64,000 nucleotides of DNA from Williamsia sp. CHRR-6 (GTDB taxonomy: Bacteria > Actinomycetota > Actinomycetes > Mycobacteriales > Mycobacteriaceae), in the NCBI RefSeq assembly GCF_018474015.1, contig NZ_JAHCSG010000001.1:62001-126000 (forward strand). The letters are read 5' to 3'. Positions within the stretch are counted from its first letter, which is position 1; every line of letters begins with the position of its first letter. Position numbers and translations under genes: made by a program. Below the pieces are notes generated by a model, which worked only from the letters and a program-made list of their open reading frames with translations, made no database searches and was not told the origin of the DNA. Below are positions 41,432 to 51,763 of the stretch, in pieces.

Positions 41432-43219
41432 ATGGGCACAGACGACGACTACGCAGTGTGGGCACCGAACGCACGACAGGTGATCCTCGTGCTGGACCGA
41501 ACCGATCCGGGGCGCGAGGCGGTCGAGGTGGCCCTGCACGCCGACCTCGGGTGGTGGCGACTGCCCGACGACGCTCCCGAGATCGCTTCGGAGGTGGCGC
41601 GTTACGGGTATCGCATCGACGACGATCCCACTGTGCTGCCCGATCCGCGCTCGCCGCGCCAACCCGACGGCGTACACCGGCGCTCCGCACCCTTCGATGC
41701 AGGCGCCTTCGACTGGTCAGATTCGGCGTGGACCGGTCGGTCGGTGGCCGGCGCCGTCCTCTACGAACTGCACATCGGAACCTTCACTGCTCCAGGCACC
41801 TTCGACAGCGCCATCGAACGCCTCGATCATCTGGTGGCCCTGGGCGTGCAGTTCGTGGAGGTGATGCCCATCAACGCGTTCAACGGCACCCACAACTGGG
41901 GCTACGACGGCGTCGGCTGGTATGCCGTGCACGAGAACTACGGCGGCCCAGCCGGATTCCAACGTTTCGTCGATGCCTGCCACCGCGTCGGGATCGGCGT
42001 GATCCTCGATGTGGTCTACAACCACCTCGGGCCCTCGGGCAACTACCTGCCGCGCTTCGGCCCCTACCTCACCGACGGCGCGAACACCTGGGGACAGTCA
42101 CTCAACCTCGACCGCGCACAGTCCGACCCCGTGCGCGCCTTCGTCATCGACAACGCCGTGCGGTGGATGCGCGACTTCCACGTCGACGGACTGCGGCTCG
42201 ACGCCGTCCACGCCCTGGTCGACGCAACGGCGGTGCACCTGCTCGAGGAGTTGGCGATTCGCACCGAGGCATTGTCGACAGAGTTGGGTCGCCCACTGTC
42301 GCTGATCGCCGAGAGCGACCTCAACGATCCACGACTGGTGACCGCGCGTTCACTGGGCGGGTACGGGCTCACCGCACAGTGGGACGACGACGTCCATCAC
42401 GCCATCCACACCGCGGTGTCTGGTGAAAGGCAGGGCTACTACTCCGATTTCGGCAGCTTCGAGTGTCTGGCTACGGTGTTGACCGGTGGCTTCTTCCACG
42501 CCATGACCTACTCGTCTTTTCGCCGACGTCGGCACGGACGCCCGATCGACCCCGATCGGGTGCCCTCCACCGCGATGGTCGTCTACACCTGCAATCACGA
42601 TCAGATCGGCAATCGCGCCGTCGGGGACCGACCCACCGCCTACCTCGACGATGGACAGGTTGCCATCAAAGCGGCCCTGGTGCTCACCTCCGCCTTCACC
42701 CCGATGCTGTTCATGGGTGAGGAGTGGGGCGCTCGAACACCGTTTCAGTTCTTCACCTCTCACCCGGAGCCGGAACTGGGTCGGGCCACCGCTGACGGCC
42801 GCAAAGCGGAGTTCGCCGACCACGGTTGGGCCGCGGCCGATGTACCCGACCCCCAGGATCGGGCGACCTTCGAACGGTCACACCTGGACTGGTCTGAACT
42901 CGACCGAGGCGAGCACCGACGGATCTTGGAGTTCTACCGAGCACTGATCGCGTTGCGCGAGGACTACCCGCAGGATCTGCGCGCCAACGACTTCCGTTCC
43001 ACCCGAGTCGAGTTTGATTCCGACGCAGGCTGGTTCATCGTCCACCGCGGTTCGGTGGTGGTGGCGTGTGTGTTGGGTTCCGATCCGGCCCGGATCCCCG
43101 TCGACATCGATCCGCTGCTGAGCTGGGTCCCGGTGCGGGTGGGCGCCGATGGCATCGACTCACCTGGACACAACGTGGTGATCGGACGGCGCTCAGGTGA
43201 GGTAGCGGTAGGCAGGTGA
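41432..43219 (+). CDS. treZ: Maltooligosyltrehalose trehalohydrolase
   Basis: TreZ releases trehalose from the end produced by TreY. The 595-residue GH13 protein has an N-terminal beta domain, then AVLYELHIGTFTAPGTFDSAI, DVVYNHLGPSGNYL, nucleophile Asp in VDGLRLDAVHAL, Glu in LIAESDLNDPR and CNHDQIGNRAVGDR. Its partners glgX and treY are about 10 kb upstream, beyond the polyol genes. Its last 27 bases overlap the convergent ilvA 3' end. Confidence 0.96.
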   Translation: MGTDDDYAVWAPNARQVILVLDRTDPGREAVEVALHADLGWWRLPDDAPEIASEVARYGYRIDDDPTVLPDPRSPRQPDGVHRRSAPFDAGAFDWSDSAWTGRSVAGAVLYELHIGTFTAPGTFDSAIERLDHLVALGVQFVEVMPINAFNGTHNWGYDGVGWYAVHENYGGPAGFQRFVDACHRVGIGVILDVVYNHLGPSGNYLPRFGPYLTDGANTWGQSLNLDRAQSDPVRAFVIDNAVRWMRDFHVDGLRLDAVHALVDATAVHLLEELAIRTEALSTELGRPLSLIAESDLNDPRLVTARSLGGYGLTAQWDDDVHHAIHTAVSGERQGYYSDFGSFECLATVLTGGFFHAMTYSSFRRRRHGRPIDPDRVPSTAMVVYTCNHDQIGNRAVGDRPTAYLDDGQVAIKAALVLTSAFTPMLFMGEEWGARTPFQFFTSHPEPELGRATADGRKAEFADHGWAAADVPDPQDRATFERSHLDWSELDRGEHRRILEFYRALIALREDYPQDLRANDFRSTRVEFDSDAGWFIVHRGSVVVACVLGSDPARIPVDIDPLLSWVPVRVGADGIDSPGHNVVIGRRSGEVAVGR

Positions 43220-44536
43220 GCCCGGTTCGAGGCGCTCGGTCGTGAGCCGCGACTGCTTCATACGTTCGAGCAACGTGGGCAGACCAGCCGCCGAAGCGAG
43301 CTCGATACCGACGAGAGCGGCGCCGACCTCACGGTTGTTGCGTTTGACGTACTCGAAGAGCGTGATGTCGTCGTCGGGCCCGAGGACCTCGTCGAGAAAC
43401 CCCCGCAACGCTCCGGGCTCCTGCGGGAAGTCGACGAGGAAGTAGTGCTTGAGTCCGCGGTGCACCAACGATCGTTCGATGATCTCGCCGTAGCGGGACA
43501 CGTCGTTGTTACCACCGGAGAGCAGACACACCACCGAGGTGTCCGGTGCGATCGTGATCTCATCCAGTGCCGACACCGACAGCGCCCCAGCAGGTTCGGC
43601 GATGATCCCGTCGTCCTGATACAGCTCGAGCATGGTCGAACACAGCGCGCCCTCGTCGACGTGCATCACGTGGGCACTGCCCGCGGGCAGCGGGCCGGAG
43701 CCGGCCACCGTGCGATCATTCGGCAGGTCGGGGTGGTCGGCCACCGTCGGCGAGAGAGCGGAGATCACCGAGAAGCACAGGTTCCCCACCCGTTTGACCG
43801 CCGCACCGTCGACGAAGGAGTTGATCTCCGACAGCGTCACCGGTTCACCGGCGAGCAGTGCTGCGGCCAGCGACGGTGCGCCCGTCGGCTCGACCCCGAT
43901 GATGGTGACGTCCTCGCGCAGTGACCGCAGGTACGTCGTCATCCCCGACAGGCAGCCACCACCGCCCACCCCGACGATCACGACGTCGGGTACGTGGCCG
44001 AGTTGTTCGACGATCTCCACCGCGATCGTGCCCTGCCCGGCCGCGGTGCGGGGATCGTCGAACGCGTGGATCCAGGAGGCCCCGGTGGCGGCGACGTCGG
44101 CCAGTGCTGCGGTGGCCGCCGCGTCGTAGGTGGGGCCGGTGGCGATGAGTTCGATGGCGTCGCCGCCGTGCCATCGGATGCGGTCGCGTTTCTGTTTGGG
44201 CGTGGTGGTGGGCACGTAGATGCGTCCGCGGATACCCATTGCGCGACAGGCGAACGCAACTCCCTGCGCGTGGTTGCCGGCGCTGGCGGCCACCACCCCG
44301 GCCGCACGCGCGCCCTCGTCGAGGAGGGCGATCGAGTTGTAGGCGCCGCGGATCTTGTATGACCGCACCGACTGCAGGTCCTCGCGCTTGAGATAGACCT
44401 GCGCCCCGGTCCGCGCCGACAGTCGGCCGTTGATCTGCAGCGGCGTGCGCGCCACCACGTCACCGATTCGTCGGGCGGCGGCGCGGATGGCATCGGCATC
44501 GAGCACCGGAGACTGCACGGAAGTCGGGTTGGTCAC
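43193..44536 (-). CDS. ilvA: Threonine ammonia-lyase (biosynthetic)
   Basis: IlvA deaminates threonine to 2-oxobutyrate, the first step to isoleucine. The 447-residue PLP protein has the lysine in VRSYKIRGAYNS (Lys61), SAGNHAQGVAF, GVGGGGCLSGM and CLLSGGNND, then one C-terminal ACT-like regulatory domain (HYFLVDFPQEPGALRGFLDEVL). This short single-ACT form is the corynebacterial type and should be isoleucine-sensitive. Start GTG 44536. The 3' end overlaps treZ by 27 bases. Confidence 0.96.
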   Translation of the reverse strand: MTNPTSVQSPVLDADAIRAAARRIGDVVARTPLQINGRLSARTGAQVYLKREDLQSVRSYKIRGAYNSIALLDEGARAAGVVAASAGNHAQGVAFACRAMGIRGRIYVPTTTPKQKRDRIRWHGGDAIELIATGPTYDAAATAALADVAATGASWIHAFDDPRTAAGQGTIAVEIVEQLGHVPDVVIVGVGGGGCLSGMTTYLRSLREDVTIIGVEPTGAPSLAAALLAGEPVTLSEINSFVDGAAVKRVGNLCFSVISALSPTVADHPDLPNDRTVAGSGPLPAGSAHVMHVDEGALCSTMLELYQDDGIIAEPAGALSVSALDEITIAPDTSVVCLLSGGNNDVSRYGEIIERSLVHRGLKHYFLVDFPQEPGALRGFLDEVLGPDDDITLFEYVKRNNREVGAALVGIELASAAGLPTLLERMKQSRLTTERLEPGSPAYRYLT

Positions 44537-44617
44537 CGGCCCATCGTCTCACCACCGAGCCGCCGCATCACGCGCAGGAGCATCCGGTACACCGATGTCG
44601 CGAACGGACCGCCGACA

Positions 44618-45058
44618 TCAGTTCTGGACGGGTTCGAGCACGAACACCGGGATCGAGCGATCGGTCTTGGCCTGGTAGTCGGCGTAGGGCGGATAGGCCG
44701 CAACGGCACGCTCCCACCACAGGGCTTTCTCGGCACCGTCGACCTCGCGGGCCACCATGTCGAACACCTGCTCGCCGTCGCGCAGCTCAACCCGGGGATG
44801 GGCGATGACGTTGTGGTACCAGACCGGGTTCTTCGGTGCGCCGCCCAGTGAGGCGACGGCCGCGTAGGCGCCGTCGTGTTCGACTCGCATGAGCGGGGTC
44901 TTGCGCAGCTTTCCGGTCTTGGCCCCGACCGAGGTGAGCAGCACCACCGGCATGCCGTTGAGCTCGGTCGCCTCGGTACCGCCCGAGTTCTCGATTCGTT
45001 CGGCCTGATCGCGAGCCCAATCACTGGTACTCGGTGCGTATTCGCCCTCGAGTGGCAT
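44618..45058 (-). CDS. Deazaflavin-dependent oxidoreductase (DUF385/Ddn family)
   Basis: This 146-residue protein belongs to the split-barrel family of F420H2-dependent quinone/nitro reductases. [24 protein letters not shown] and [15 protein letters not shown] are the cofactor-binding signatures. It corresponds in place to Rv1558 of M. tuberculosis. The substrate is unknown; family members reduce quinones. ATG 45058 has AAGGAG six bases upstream. A perfect dyad lies about 50 bases before the start. Confidence 0.88.
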   Translation of the reverse strand: MPLEGEYAPSTSDWARDQAERIENSGGTEATELNGMPVVLLTSVGAKTGKLRKTPLMRVEHDGAYAAVASLGGAPKNPVWYHNVIAHPRVELRDGEQVFDMVAREVDGAEKALWWERAVAAYPPYADYQAKTDRSIPVFVLEPVQN

Positions 45059-45105
45059 CGTTGCTCCTTCGTTTCCTCGCCGCTGATGGGCGGCACGTAC
45101 CCCGA

Positions 45106-45123
45106 AGTTCGGCTATCCGAACT
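45106..45123. promoter_or_regulatory. Perfect 7-bp inverted repeat in a divergent promoter
   Basis: AGTTCGG-CTAT-CCGAACT lies between the divergent deazaflavin oxidoreductase gene and the small membrane-protein gene. It has the size of a TetR/MarR-type operator. No matching regulator is encoded next to it. Confidence 0.5.
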
Positions 45124-45141
45124 CTGAGGTGTAGGGTGACC

Positions 45142-45147
45142 TATTCT
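45142..45147 (+). promoter_or_regulatory. Candidate -10 box of the small membrane-protein gene
   Basis: TATTCT would start transcription about 35 bases before ATG 45190. TAGGGT at 45132-45137 is a second possibility. Confidence 0.35.
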
Positions 45148-45189
45148 TGCGAGGTCAGCTGTACACGCCCACCGGATCGAGTCCGTCGG

Positions 45190-45492
45190 ATGACCACACC
45201 GAGCCAGTCGCCGCCAATCTCACGCACCCCCGAGGATACGTCGCGCACGATGCTCGTCGCGGGTGTGGCGTGGCCGTTGTACAAGGTGCGCACGCTCGTT
45301 ATCGGTGCGCTGACCGCTCTGCTCGCGTTCGCGATGACCGGATCGGGTGAGGTGACCGCGTGGGCGGTCGTGGTTGCGGTGGGGCTGTGCTGGTGGCTAC
45401 GGCATCCGGCGGTCGCCCGGCCGTGGCCGAACCCCACCGACCGCACCCCTGGCGCCGGTGGCGGCGCCGGGGGCGACATCACCGTCAGCTGA
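45190..45492 (+). CDS. Small two-helix membrane protein
   Basis: This 100-residue protein has an N-terminal Ser/Pro-rich segment, hydrophobic helices at about 18-50 and 53-72, and a Gly/Pro-rich tail. I do not recognise its family. ATG 45190 is the best start, though the ribosome site is weak. Its stop overlaps the convergent dnaE1 3' end by 8 bases, so the reading frame is bounded by real genes on both sides. Confidence 0.65.
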   Translation: MTTPSQSPPISRTPEDTSRTMLVAGVAWPLYKVRTLVIGALTALLAFAMTGSGEVTAWAVVVAVGLCWWLRHPAVARPWPNPTDRTPGAGGGAGGDITVS

Positions 45493-48400
45493 GACAGCTG
45501 GGTCCCAGCAGGGCCTTCAGGTCACCCATCAACGCCGAACTCGGGGTCACCCGCAACTTCTCGTCGAGGCGCAGCGTGGTCGAGGAGTCACCGCTGGTCA
45601 ACCGCACGTGGACGTCAGCTGTTCCGGGATGGCGACTCAACACCTGCTTGAGCGCAGTGACCCGGTCCTGGGTGCACAGCCGAGTCGACATCGTCAGCGC
45701 CACCGGTTTGGACGCACCCGCCTGCGAGAGATCAGGCACCGCAAGGTCATTGGCGTTGATCATCATCGACTCGTCCCGGAAGCTGACACGCGCCTTGATG
45801 AGCACCACCGCGTCGGCCACGATGTCCATCCCGTAGGCCTGGAAGGCACGCGGGAAGAAGTAGACCTCCACCCCACCAACCATGTCCTCGAGGGTGACCA
45901 CCGCGTAGGGCTCACCCTTCTTGTTCACCCGTCGGGTGACCGCGGAGATGATCCCGCCGATGACGATCTGTGCCCCGTCGGCGACGTTGCGCTCGAGCAG
46001 GGCCGAGATGGAGGTGTCGGTCTGAGCCGAGATGACGTGCTCCACACCGGCGAGGGGATGCCCGGACACGTACAGTCCCAACATCTCTCGTTCCAGCGCG
46101 AGCTTGTGCTTGGTATCCCATTCCTCCTCGGGCACCTTCACCGCGAACACGTCGTCGAGCACTCCCACATCGGTACCCACGTCGCCGAACAGGTCGAACT
46201 GACCGATCGCCTCGGCCTTCTTGGTCCCGAGCACTGCGTCCACAGCGTCGGAGTGGATGAGGTAGAGCCCCTTGCGGGGATGGCGCAGGGAGTCGAACGC
46301 CCCTGCCTTGACCAGTGATTCGGTCACCTTCTTGTTGCACGCGGTGACGTCGATCTTGCCGAGGTAGTCCGAGAAGCTGGTGAACTTCCCCTTTTCCTCC
46401 CGCGCGGCGATGATCGCCGAGACCACGTTGGTGCCCACGTTGCGCACCGCAGCCAATCCGAACCTGATGTCGCCGCCGACTGCGGCGAAGTTGCGCTGTG
46501 ACTCGTTGACATCCGGTGGGAGAACCGTGATCCCGAGCTTGCGGCAGTCGGCGAGGTAGATGGCGGCCTTGTCCTTGTCGTCGCCGACCGAGGTGAGCAG
46601 ACCGGCCATGTACTCGGCGGGGAAGTTGGCCTTGAGGTAGGCGGTCCAGAACGACACCAACCCGTAGCCGGCGGCATGGGACTTGTTGAAGGCGTACCCG
46701 GCGAACGGAAGCACGGTGTCCCACAGCGCTTTGATGGCGGGCGCCGAGAACCCGTTGCCGCGCATACCTTCTGCGAAACCCTCGTAGGCGTCGTCGAGGA
46801 TCTCCTTCTTCTTCTTGCCCATCGCGCGGCGCAACAGATCGGCCTGGCCCAGCGAATAACCCGCCACCTTCTGAGCGATCTGCATGATCTGCTCCTGGTA
46901 GACGATCAGACCGTAGGTGTCGGCCAGGATCTCCTTGAGCGGTTCTTCGAGTTCGGGGTGGATGGGCGAGACCTCTTGGCGCCCGTTCTTGCGGTCGGCG
47001 TAATCGTTGTGGGCGTTCATGCCCATCGGGCCGGGGCGATAGAGCGCGAGCACCGCCACAATGTCCTCGAACCCGGTCGGCTGCATGCGCTTGAGCAACT
47101 CGCGCATCGGCCCACCGTCGAGTTGGAACACCCCCAGGGTGTCGCCACGAGCGAGCAGGTCGTAGGTCTTGGGGTCGTCGAGAGGTGCTGCGTCGGTGTC
47201 GAAGTCGATGCCACGGTTGGTCTTGATGTTCTCGATCGCATCGCCGATGACGGTGAGGTTGCGCAGACCGAGGAAGTCCATCTTCAACAGACCCATCGCC
47301 TCACACGAGGGATAGTCGAAGCCGGTGATGATCGCGCCGTCCTGGGCGCGTTTCCACACCGGGATCGCCTCGGTCAACGGTTCCGAGGACATGATCACCG
47401 CACACGCGTGGACACCAGCGTTGCGGATCAAGCCCTCGAGGCCCAAGGCGGTGTCGTAGATGCGCTTGACGTCGGGATCGGTCTCGATCAGGCCGCGCAC
47501 CTCGGCGGCCTCGTTGTAGCGCTCGTGGTCGGGATCGGTGATGCCGGCGACCGAGATGTCCTTGGCCATGATCGGCGGCGGCAACGCCTTGGTGATGCGG
47601 TCGGCGATGGCAAATCCGGGCTGCCCGAACTGCACGCGCGCCGAGTCCTTGATGGCCGCCTTGGTCTTGATGGTGCCGAAGGTGATGACCTGGGCCACCT
47701 TGTCGCTCCCCCACCGTTCGGTGGCGTAACGCACCATGTCACCACGGCGGCGATCGTCGAAGTCGATGTCGATGTCGGGCATCGACACGCGCTCGGGGTT
47801 GAGGAACCGCTCGAAGAGCAGGCCGTAGGGAATGGGGTCGATGTTGGTGATGCCCAGCGCCCACGCCACCAACGAACCGGCTGCCGACCCACGGCCGGGG
47901 CCCACCCGGATCCCCACCTCGAGGGCGTGGCGGATGAGGTCACCGACGACGAGGAAGTACGCAGGGAACCCCATCTGGATGATGACGTCGAGTTCGTAGT
48001 CGGCGCGACGGACGTACTCCTCGGGTACCGGGCCGTCGGGAAAGCGCCGCGCCAGACCAGATTTCACCTCGCGACGCAGCCAGCTGTCCTGCGTCTCGCC
48101 CTCCGGGACCGGGAACACCGGCATCCGATCGCGGTGGGCGAACACCTCGGCGTAGTCGCCGATGCGCTCGCCGATCTCCACGGTGTTGTCACACGCCCCG
48201 GGGACCACGTGATCCCACTGCGCACGCATCTGGGCAGCGGACTTGAGGTAGTAGCCGTCGCCGTCGAACTTGAAGCGGGTGGGATCGGAGAGGGTCTTTC
48301 CGGTCTGGATGCACAGCAGCGCCTCGTGGGTGGCGGCGTGATCCTTCTCCACGTAGTGGCAGTCGTTGGTGACGATCGGCTTGATACCGAGCTTGCGGCC

Positions 48401-49024
48401 GATGTCGAGCAGGCCGTCCCGAACGCGACGCTCGATCTCGAGGCCGTGCTCCATCAACTCGAGGTAGAAGTTGTCCTTGCCGAAGATCTCCTGCCACTTG
48501 GCCGCCGCCTCCAACGCCTCGCGCTCGTGGCCGAGCCGCAGTCGGGTCTGCACCTCACCCGACGGACAACCGGTGGTGGCGATGATGCCTTCGGCGTGGG
48601 CGGCGATGAGATCGGCGTCCATCCGGGACCACTTGCCCAGCTGACCTTCGATGGACGCCATCGAGGACAGGGTGAACAGGTTGCGTAGTCCGGTGGCGTT
48701 CTCGGCCACCATCGTCATGTGGGTGTAGGCGCCGCTACCGGAGACGTCGTCGCTCTTCTGGTCCCGATCGCCCCACAGGACACGTTTTGTGTCAAAGCGT
48801 GAACCCGGCGCGATGTAGGCCTCGATCCCGATGATCGGTGTGATGCCCGACTTCTTGGCCACCGTGTAGAACTCACTGGCGCCGAACATGTTGCCGTGGT
48901 CGGTCATGCCCAGCGCCGTCATCCCCAACCGCTGCGCCTGCGCGAACAGTGGCGCCACCTTCGCCGCCCCGTCGAGCATCGAGTACTCGGTGTGATTGTG
49001 AAGGTGGACAAAGGATTCCGACAC
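45485..49024 (-). CDS. dnaE1: DNA polymerase III alpha subunit
   Basis: DnaE1 is the replicative polymerase. The 1179-residue protein begins with the PHP domain ([22 protein letters not shown]), which in mycobacteria carries the proofreading exonuclease. The polymerase core follows with [14 protein letters not shown] and the catalytic aspartates of [10 protein letters not shown], then ALYRPGPMG, a helix-hairpin-helix region near 860-900 and a C-terminal OB fold. GTG 49024 has GAGAGG six bases upstream; the TTG 30 bases earlier lacks one and is not supported by the mycobacterial N-terminus. Confidence 0.97.
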   Translation of the reverse strand: MSESFVHLHNHTEYSMLDGAAKVAPLFAQAQRLGMTALGMTDHGNMFGASEFYTVAKKSGITPIIGIEAYIAPGSRFDTKRVLWGDRDQKSDDVSGSGAYTHMTMVAENATGLRNLFTLSSMASIEGQLGKWSRMDADLIAAHAEGIIATTGCPSGEVQTRLRLGHEREALEAAAKWQEIFGKDNFYLELMEHGLEIERRVRDGLLDIGRKLGIKPIVTNDCHYVEKDHAATHEALLCIQTGKTLSDPTRFKFDGDGYYLKSAAQMRAQWDHVVPGACDNTVEIGERIGDYAEVFAHRDRMPVFPVPEGETQDSWLRREVKSGLARRFPDGPVPEEYVRRADYELDVIIQMGFPAYFLVVGDLIRHALEVGIRVGPGRGSAAGSLVAWALGITNIDPIPYGLLFERFLNPERVSMPDIDIDFDDRRRGDMVRYATERWGSDKVAQVITFGTIKTKAAIKDSARVQFGQPGFAIADRITKALPPPIMAKDISVAGITDPDHERYNEAAEVRGLIETDPDVKRIYDTALGLEGLIRNAGVHACAVIMSSEPLTEAIPVWKRAQDGAIITGFDYPSCEAMGLLKMDFLGLRNLTVIGDAIENIKTNRGIDFDTDAAPLDDPKTYDLLARGDTLGVFQLDGGPMRELLKRMQPTGFEDIVAVLALYRPGPMGMNAHNDYADRKNGRQEVSPIHPELEEPLKEILADTYGLIVYQEQIMQIAQKVAGYSLGQADLLRRAMGKKKKEILDDAYEGFAEGMRGNGFSAPAIKALWDTVLPFAGYAFNKSHAAGYGLVSFWTAYLKANFPAEYMAGLLTSVGDDKDKAAIYLADCRKLGITVLPPDVNESQRNFAAVGGDIRFGLAAVRNVGTNVVSAIIAAREEKGKFTSFSDYLGKIDVTACNKKVTESLVKAGAFDSLRHPRKGLYLIHSDAVDAVLGTKKAEAIGQFDLFGDVGTDVGVLDDVFAVKVPEEEWDTKHKLALEREMLGLYVSGHPLAGVEHVISAQTDTSISALLERNVADGAQIVIGGIISAVTRRVNKKGEPYAVVTLEDMVGGVEVYFFPRAFQAYGMDIVADAVVLIKARVSFRDESMMINANDLAVPDLSQAGASKPVALTMSTRLCTQDRVTALKQVLSRHPGTADVHVRLTSGDSSTTLRLDEKLRVTPSSALMGDLKALLGPSCLS

Positions 49025-49236
49025 TATCGACCTCTCGATGACGCTGGTGGGCAACCGGCCCGGATCGGCTGCCCCGACGGCCCCACGCGAGGACCGACGA
49101 AGCCGCGACGATCATTGGTCTGGCTGCCCCAGTCTAGGGGCAGCCACCGTCGTCGTCGGGTTGCCACACCCGGCTCGACACCACCGGTCGGCCGCCACGC
49201 CGCGCGACACGCCGACGTCAGTCGCCGGAGCGGAAT

Positions 49237-49959
49237 TCAGGCCGGAGGCACCGGGCCGGTGTCCACCGATGGGCCCACCCGCCCGGTCGTCTCCGGCAGC
49301 AGCGGCACCACCGCGAAACGTCCACCTGCGGCATCGGCAGGCAGCACCTCGACCGCCCGGACCTGCGGACGCGCTGCGAGCTGCCGCAGCGTCGACGGCA
49401 GTCCACGAACCACCAGCGCCACCACACACGCGCAGTCGCCGGAGAGGCGACGGACCACCAGTCGCGCGATCGCCGCACTGCGCGCGGTGTCGGGGTCGGG
49501 GGCAGGAGCAGGGCGGTCGCCGGCGGTGCTCGGGTTGGCAGACACCGCGTCTGCCTGCGCGTCCGACACCGCCTGACCACGGGCCAGGTCGAGTGATCGA
49601 CGGATGTCGGTCACCGGGACCAGCAGCGTCGGCGTGGCCACCTGCGGCACCGCGACGTGGAACGCCACCTGCGACCGCATGGTCCCCGAGGTGACCGCCC
49701 AGGCGGCTTCGTCGTCGAGACCGGCGCGCAGCGACACCAACGCCCATCGGGCACCGGCACGAGCCCCGGCCAGCGACGCGGACGACTGTGACAGATACTC
49801 CTCGACCAGTTGCCCGTTCTCCGGTCCGAGCCGATCGGTCCCGACGGCAGGACGTGCGGGCGGATGGGTGAGGCCGACGACGTAGAGCAGACCCACGAAC
49901 ACCGCCGACACCACCACGACCACGATCGGGATGCGCCCGCAGCCGAGCAGCCGGCTCAC
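49237..49959 (-). CDS. Membrane-anchored hypothetical protein
   Basis: This 240-residue protein has one N-terminal transmembrane segment (about 11-31) and a long extracytoplasmic part rich in Ala and Val, without cysteine motifs of known function. I do not recognise the family. GTG 49959 overlaps the rluD-type gene stop (GTGA), so it is cotranscribed with lspA and the synthase. A gap of 212 bases separates its stop from dnaE1, and nothing certain is seen there. Confidence 0.75.
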   Translation of the reverse strand: MSRLLGCGRIPIVVVVVSAVFVGLLYVVGLTHPPARPAVGTDRLGPENGQLVEEYLSQSSASLAGARAGARWALVSLRAGLDDEAAWAVTSGTMRSQVAFHVAVPQVATPTLLVPVTDIRRSLDLARGQAVSDAQADAVSANPSTAGDRPAPAPDPDTARSAAIARLVVRRLSGDCACVVALVVRGLPSTLRQLAARPQVRAVEVLPADAAGGRFAVVPLLPETTGRVGPSVDTGPVPPA

Positions 49960-50882
49960 CCGGCCCGCAGGAGATCCAACGCACCCCGCAGATCATCGGG
50001 GTACGGGCTGGTGAACTCGACGGCGCGACCATCGGCGGGATGGGCGAAGGACAACGCCCGCGCATGCAGCCACTGTCGCTGCAGACCGAGCCGCCGCGCG
50101 AGCACGGGGTCGGCTCCGTAGGTGAGGTCCCCGCAGCACGGATGGTGCAGGGCGGAGAAGTGCACCCGAATCTGATGGGTCCGACCGGTCTCCAGGTGGA
50201 CATCGAGAAGGCTTGCCGCAGCAAACATCTCGAGGGTGTCGTAGTGGGTGACGCTGGGCTTGCCCGCGGTGGTCACCGCAAACTTCCACTCACTGCCCGG
50301 GTGACGCCCGATGGCCGCGTCGATGGTGCCCGAGGACGGATCGAGGTGACCTTGCACCAGCGCGTGATAGCGCTTGTCCACCGTGCGTTCCTTGAAGGCG
50401 CGTTTGAGCAGCGTGTAGGCACGTTCGGACACCGCCACCACCATCACCCCGGATGTCCCCACGTCCAAGCGGTGCACGATGCCTTGGCGTTCGTGCGCCC
50501 CCGAGGTGGAGATGCGAAAGCCCGCGGCGGCCAGTCCACCGATGACCGTGGGCCCGGTCCAGCCCACCGAGGCGTGGGCGGCCACGCCGACCGGCTTGTC
50601 CACCACCACGATGTCGTCGTCGGCGTAGAGAACGTCCATGTCTTCGACGGCCAAGACCGGGTTCTCGAGTTCTCGGGCCGGCTCGGGCAGGGTCACCTCC
50701 AGCCAGGAACCTGCGCTGAGCCGGTGCGACTTGCCCGCCGCGACACCGTCGATGCTGACATCGCCATCGTCGGCCAGCGCGGCGATGACTGTGCGAGAGA
50801 GCCCGAGGATGCGGGAGACCCCCGCATCCAGGCGCATCCCGTCGATGCCGTCGGGAACCGGCATGGAACGACTTTCACGCAT
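49956..50882 (-). CDS. RluA-family pseudouridine synthase
   Basis: The 308-residue protein has an N-terminal S4 RNA-binding domain (about 15-75) and an RluA/RluD catalytic domain with the nucleophile Asp in [32 protein letters not shown] and [12 protein letters not shown]. It most likely modifies 23S rRNA uridines like RluD, matching Rv1540 next to lspA in M. tuberculosis. ATG 50882 overlaps the lspA end by 8 bases. Confidence 0.92.
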   Translation of the reverse strand: MRESRSMPVPDGIDGMRLDAGVSRILGLSRTVIAALADDGDVSIDGVAAGKSHRLSAGSWLEVTLPEPARELENPVLAVEDMDVLYADDDIVVVDKPVGVAAHASVGWTGPTVIGGLAAAGFRISTSGAHERQGIVHRLDVGTSGVMVVAVSERAYTLLKRAFKERTVDKRYHALVQGHLDPSSGTIDAAIGRHPGSEWKFAVTTAGKPSVTHYDTLEMFAAASLLDVHLETGRTHQIRVHFSALHHPCCGDLTYGADPVLARRLGLQRQWLHARALSFAHPADGRAVEFTSPYPDDLRGALDLLRAG

Positions 50883-51654
50883 CCGGCGAGCCGTTCGGCG
50901 ACGGGGTAGCCGCGTTCGGGGTGGGCGATTTGGGGGTGGGCATTTGCGGGGTGGGCGATTTCGGGGTGGTCGCCTCAGGCGTCCCCGCGATGTTCGATGC
51001 CGCAGCGGCCGAGTCGGATTCAGTCTTCGGTGAGCGCCCAGAGGGTGTGCGGGTGCCGTCGAGTTCCACGCCGAACAGGGTCAGGGCCACCAGCAGCACC
51101 GCCCCGCACACCACGGCCGAGTCGGCGATGTTGAACACCGGCCACCACCCCACCGAGATGAAGTCGACGACGTGACCACGTAGCGGTCCGGGCGATCGGA
51201 AGATGCGATCGATGAGATTGCCCAGCGCACCGCCGAGTATCAGCCCCAGTCCCACTGCCCACCAGGCCGAGCGCAGCCGATTGGCGAAGCGGATGATCAC
51301 GCCCACCACGATCAGCGCGACGATCGTCAGCACCCAGGTGTATCCGGTGGCCAACGAGAACGCTGCACCACTGTTGCGCACCTGGGTCAGGGTGACCGTG
51401 TCACCGATGATCTCGATGGGGTCGGTGGCCTTGATGGTTGCCACCACGACCATCTTGGTCACCAGATCCAGGATCAGTGTCACCCCGGCGACCAGCGGCA
51501 ACAGGCTGACGATCCCGGGCCGTCGACCTCCGCGCACGGCGGACGCGGCCGGCGAGTTCGGGGCGGCAACAGTCGGGGCGGCAACAGTCGGGGCCGCGTC
51601 GTCGGAGTCGGCGCGGGCGTGGCTGGTGGAGAGGTCATCGGGGTCGGTGCTCAC
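50875..51654 (-). CDS. lspA: Lipoprotein signal peptidase
   Basis: LspA cleaves the signal peptide of diacylglyceryl-modified prelipoproteins. The 259-residue protein has four transmembrane helices and both aspartate motifs, GNLIDRIF and [10 protein letters not shown]. The core is flanked by low-complexity ends: an N-terminal segment with a VAAPT duplication and a C-terminal tail of [20 protein letters not shown] pentads, both coded by 15-bp tandem repeats. GTG 51654 is preferred, though its ribosome site is weak. Confidence 0.93.
   Translation of the reverse strand: MSTDPDDLSTSHARADSDDAAPTVAAPTVAAPNSPAASAVRGGRRPGIVSLLPLVAGVTLILDLVTKMVVVATIKATDPIEIIGDTVTLTQVRNSGAAFSLATGYTWVLTIVALIVVGVIIRFANRLRSAWWAVGLGLILGGALGNLIDRIFRSPGPLRGHVVDFISVGWWPVFNIADSAVVCGAVLLVALTLFGVELDGTRTPSGRSPKTESDSAAAASNIAGTPEATTPKSPTPQMPTPKSPTPNAATPSPNGSPDA
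50918..50969. repeat. 15-bp tandem repeat in the lspA C-terminal tail
   Basis: GGGGTGGGC(G/A)TTT-type 15-bp units start at 50918, 50933 and 50948, with a partial fourth, coding the Pro-rich pentad tail of LspA. Confidence 0.9.
51560..51589. repeat. 15-bp tandem duplication in the lspA N-terminal region
   Basis: GGGGCGGCAACAGTC occurs twice in direct succession, coding the [10 protein letters not shown] segment. Confidence 0.9.
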
Positions 51655-51751
51655 CCCGCCATTGTCCACGACGCCAAGCCCGCCGACGCCGACGGCCGAC
51701 GTGCCGGCACCCACGACCTCCCAGCGAGCGTCTGCCGACAGTCGGCACCGA

Positions 51752-51757
51752 TAGCCT
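51752..51757 (+). promoter_or_regulatory. -10 box giving a leaderless lipoprotein transcript
   Basis: TAGCCT ends six bases before GTG 51764; no ribosome site is present, so the mRNA is probably leaderless. Confidence 0.45.
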
Positions 51758-51763
51758 CGAGTA

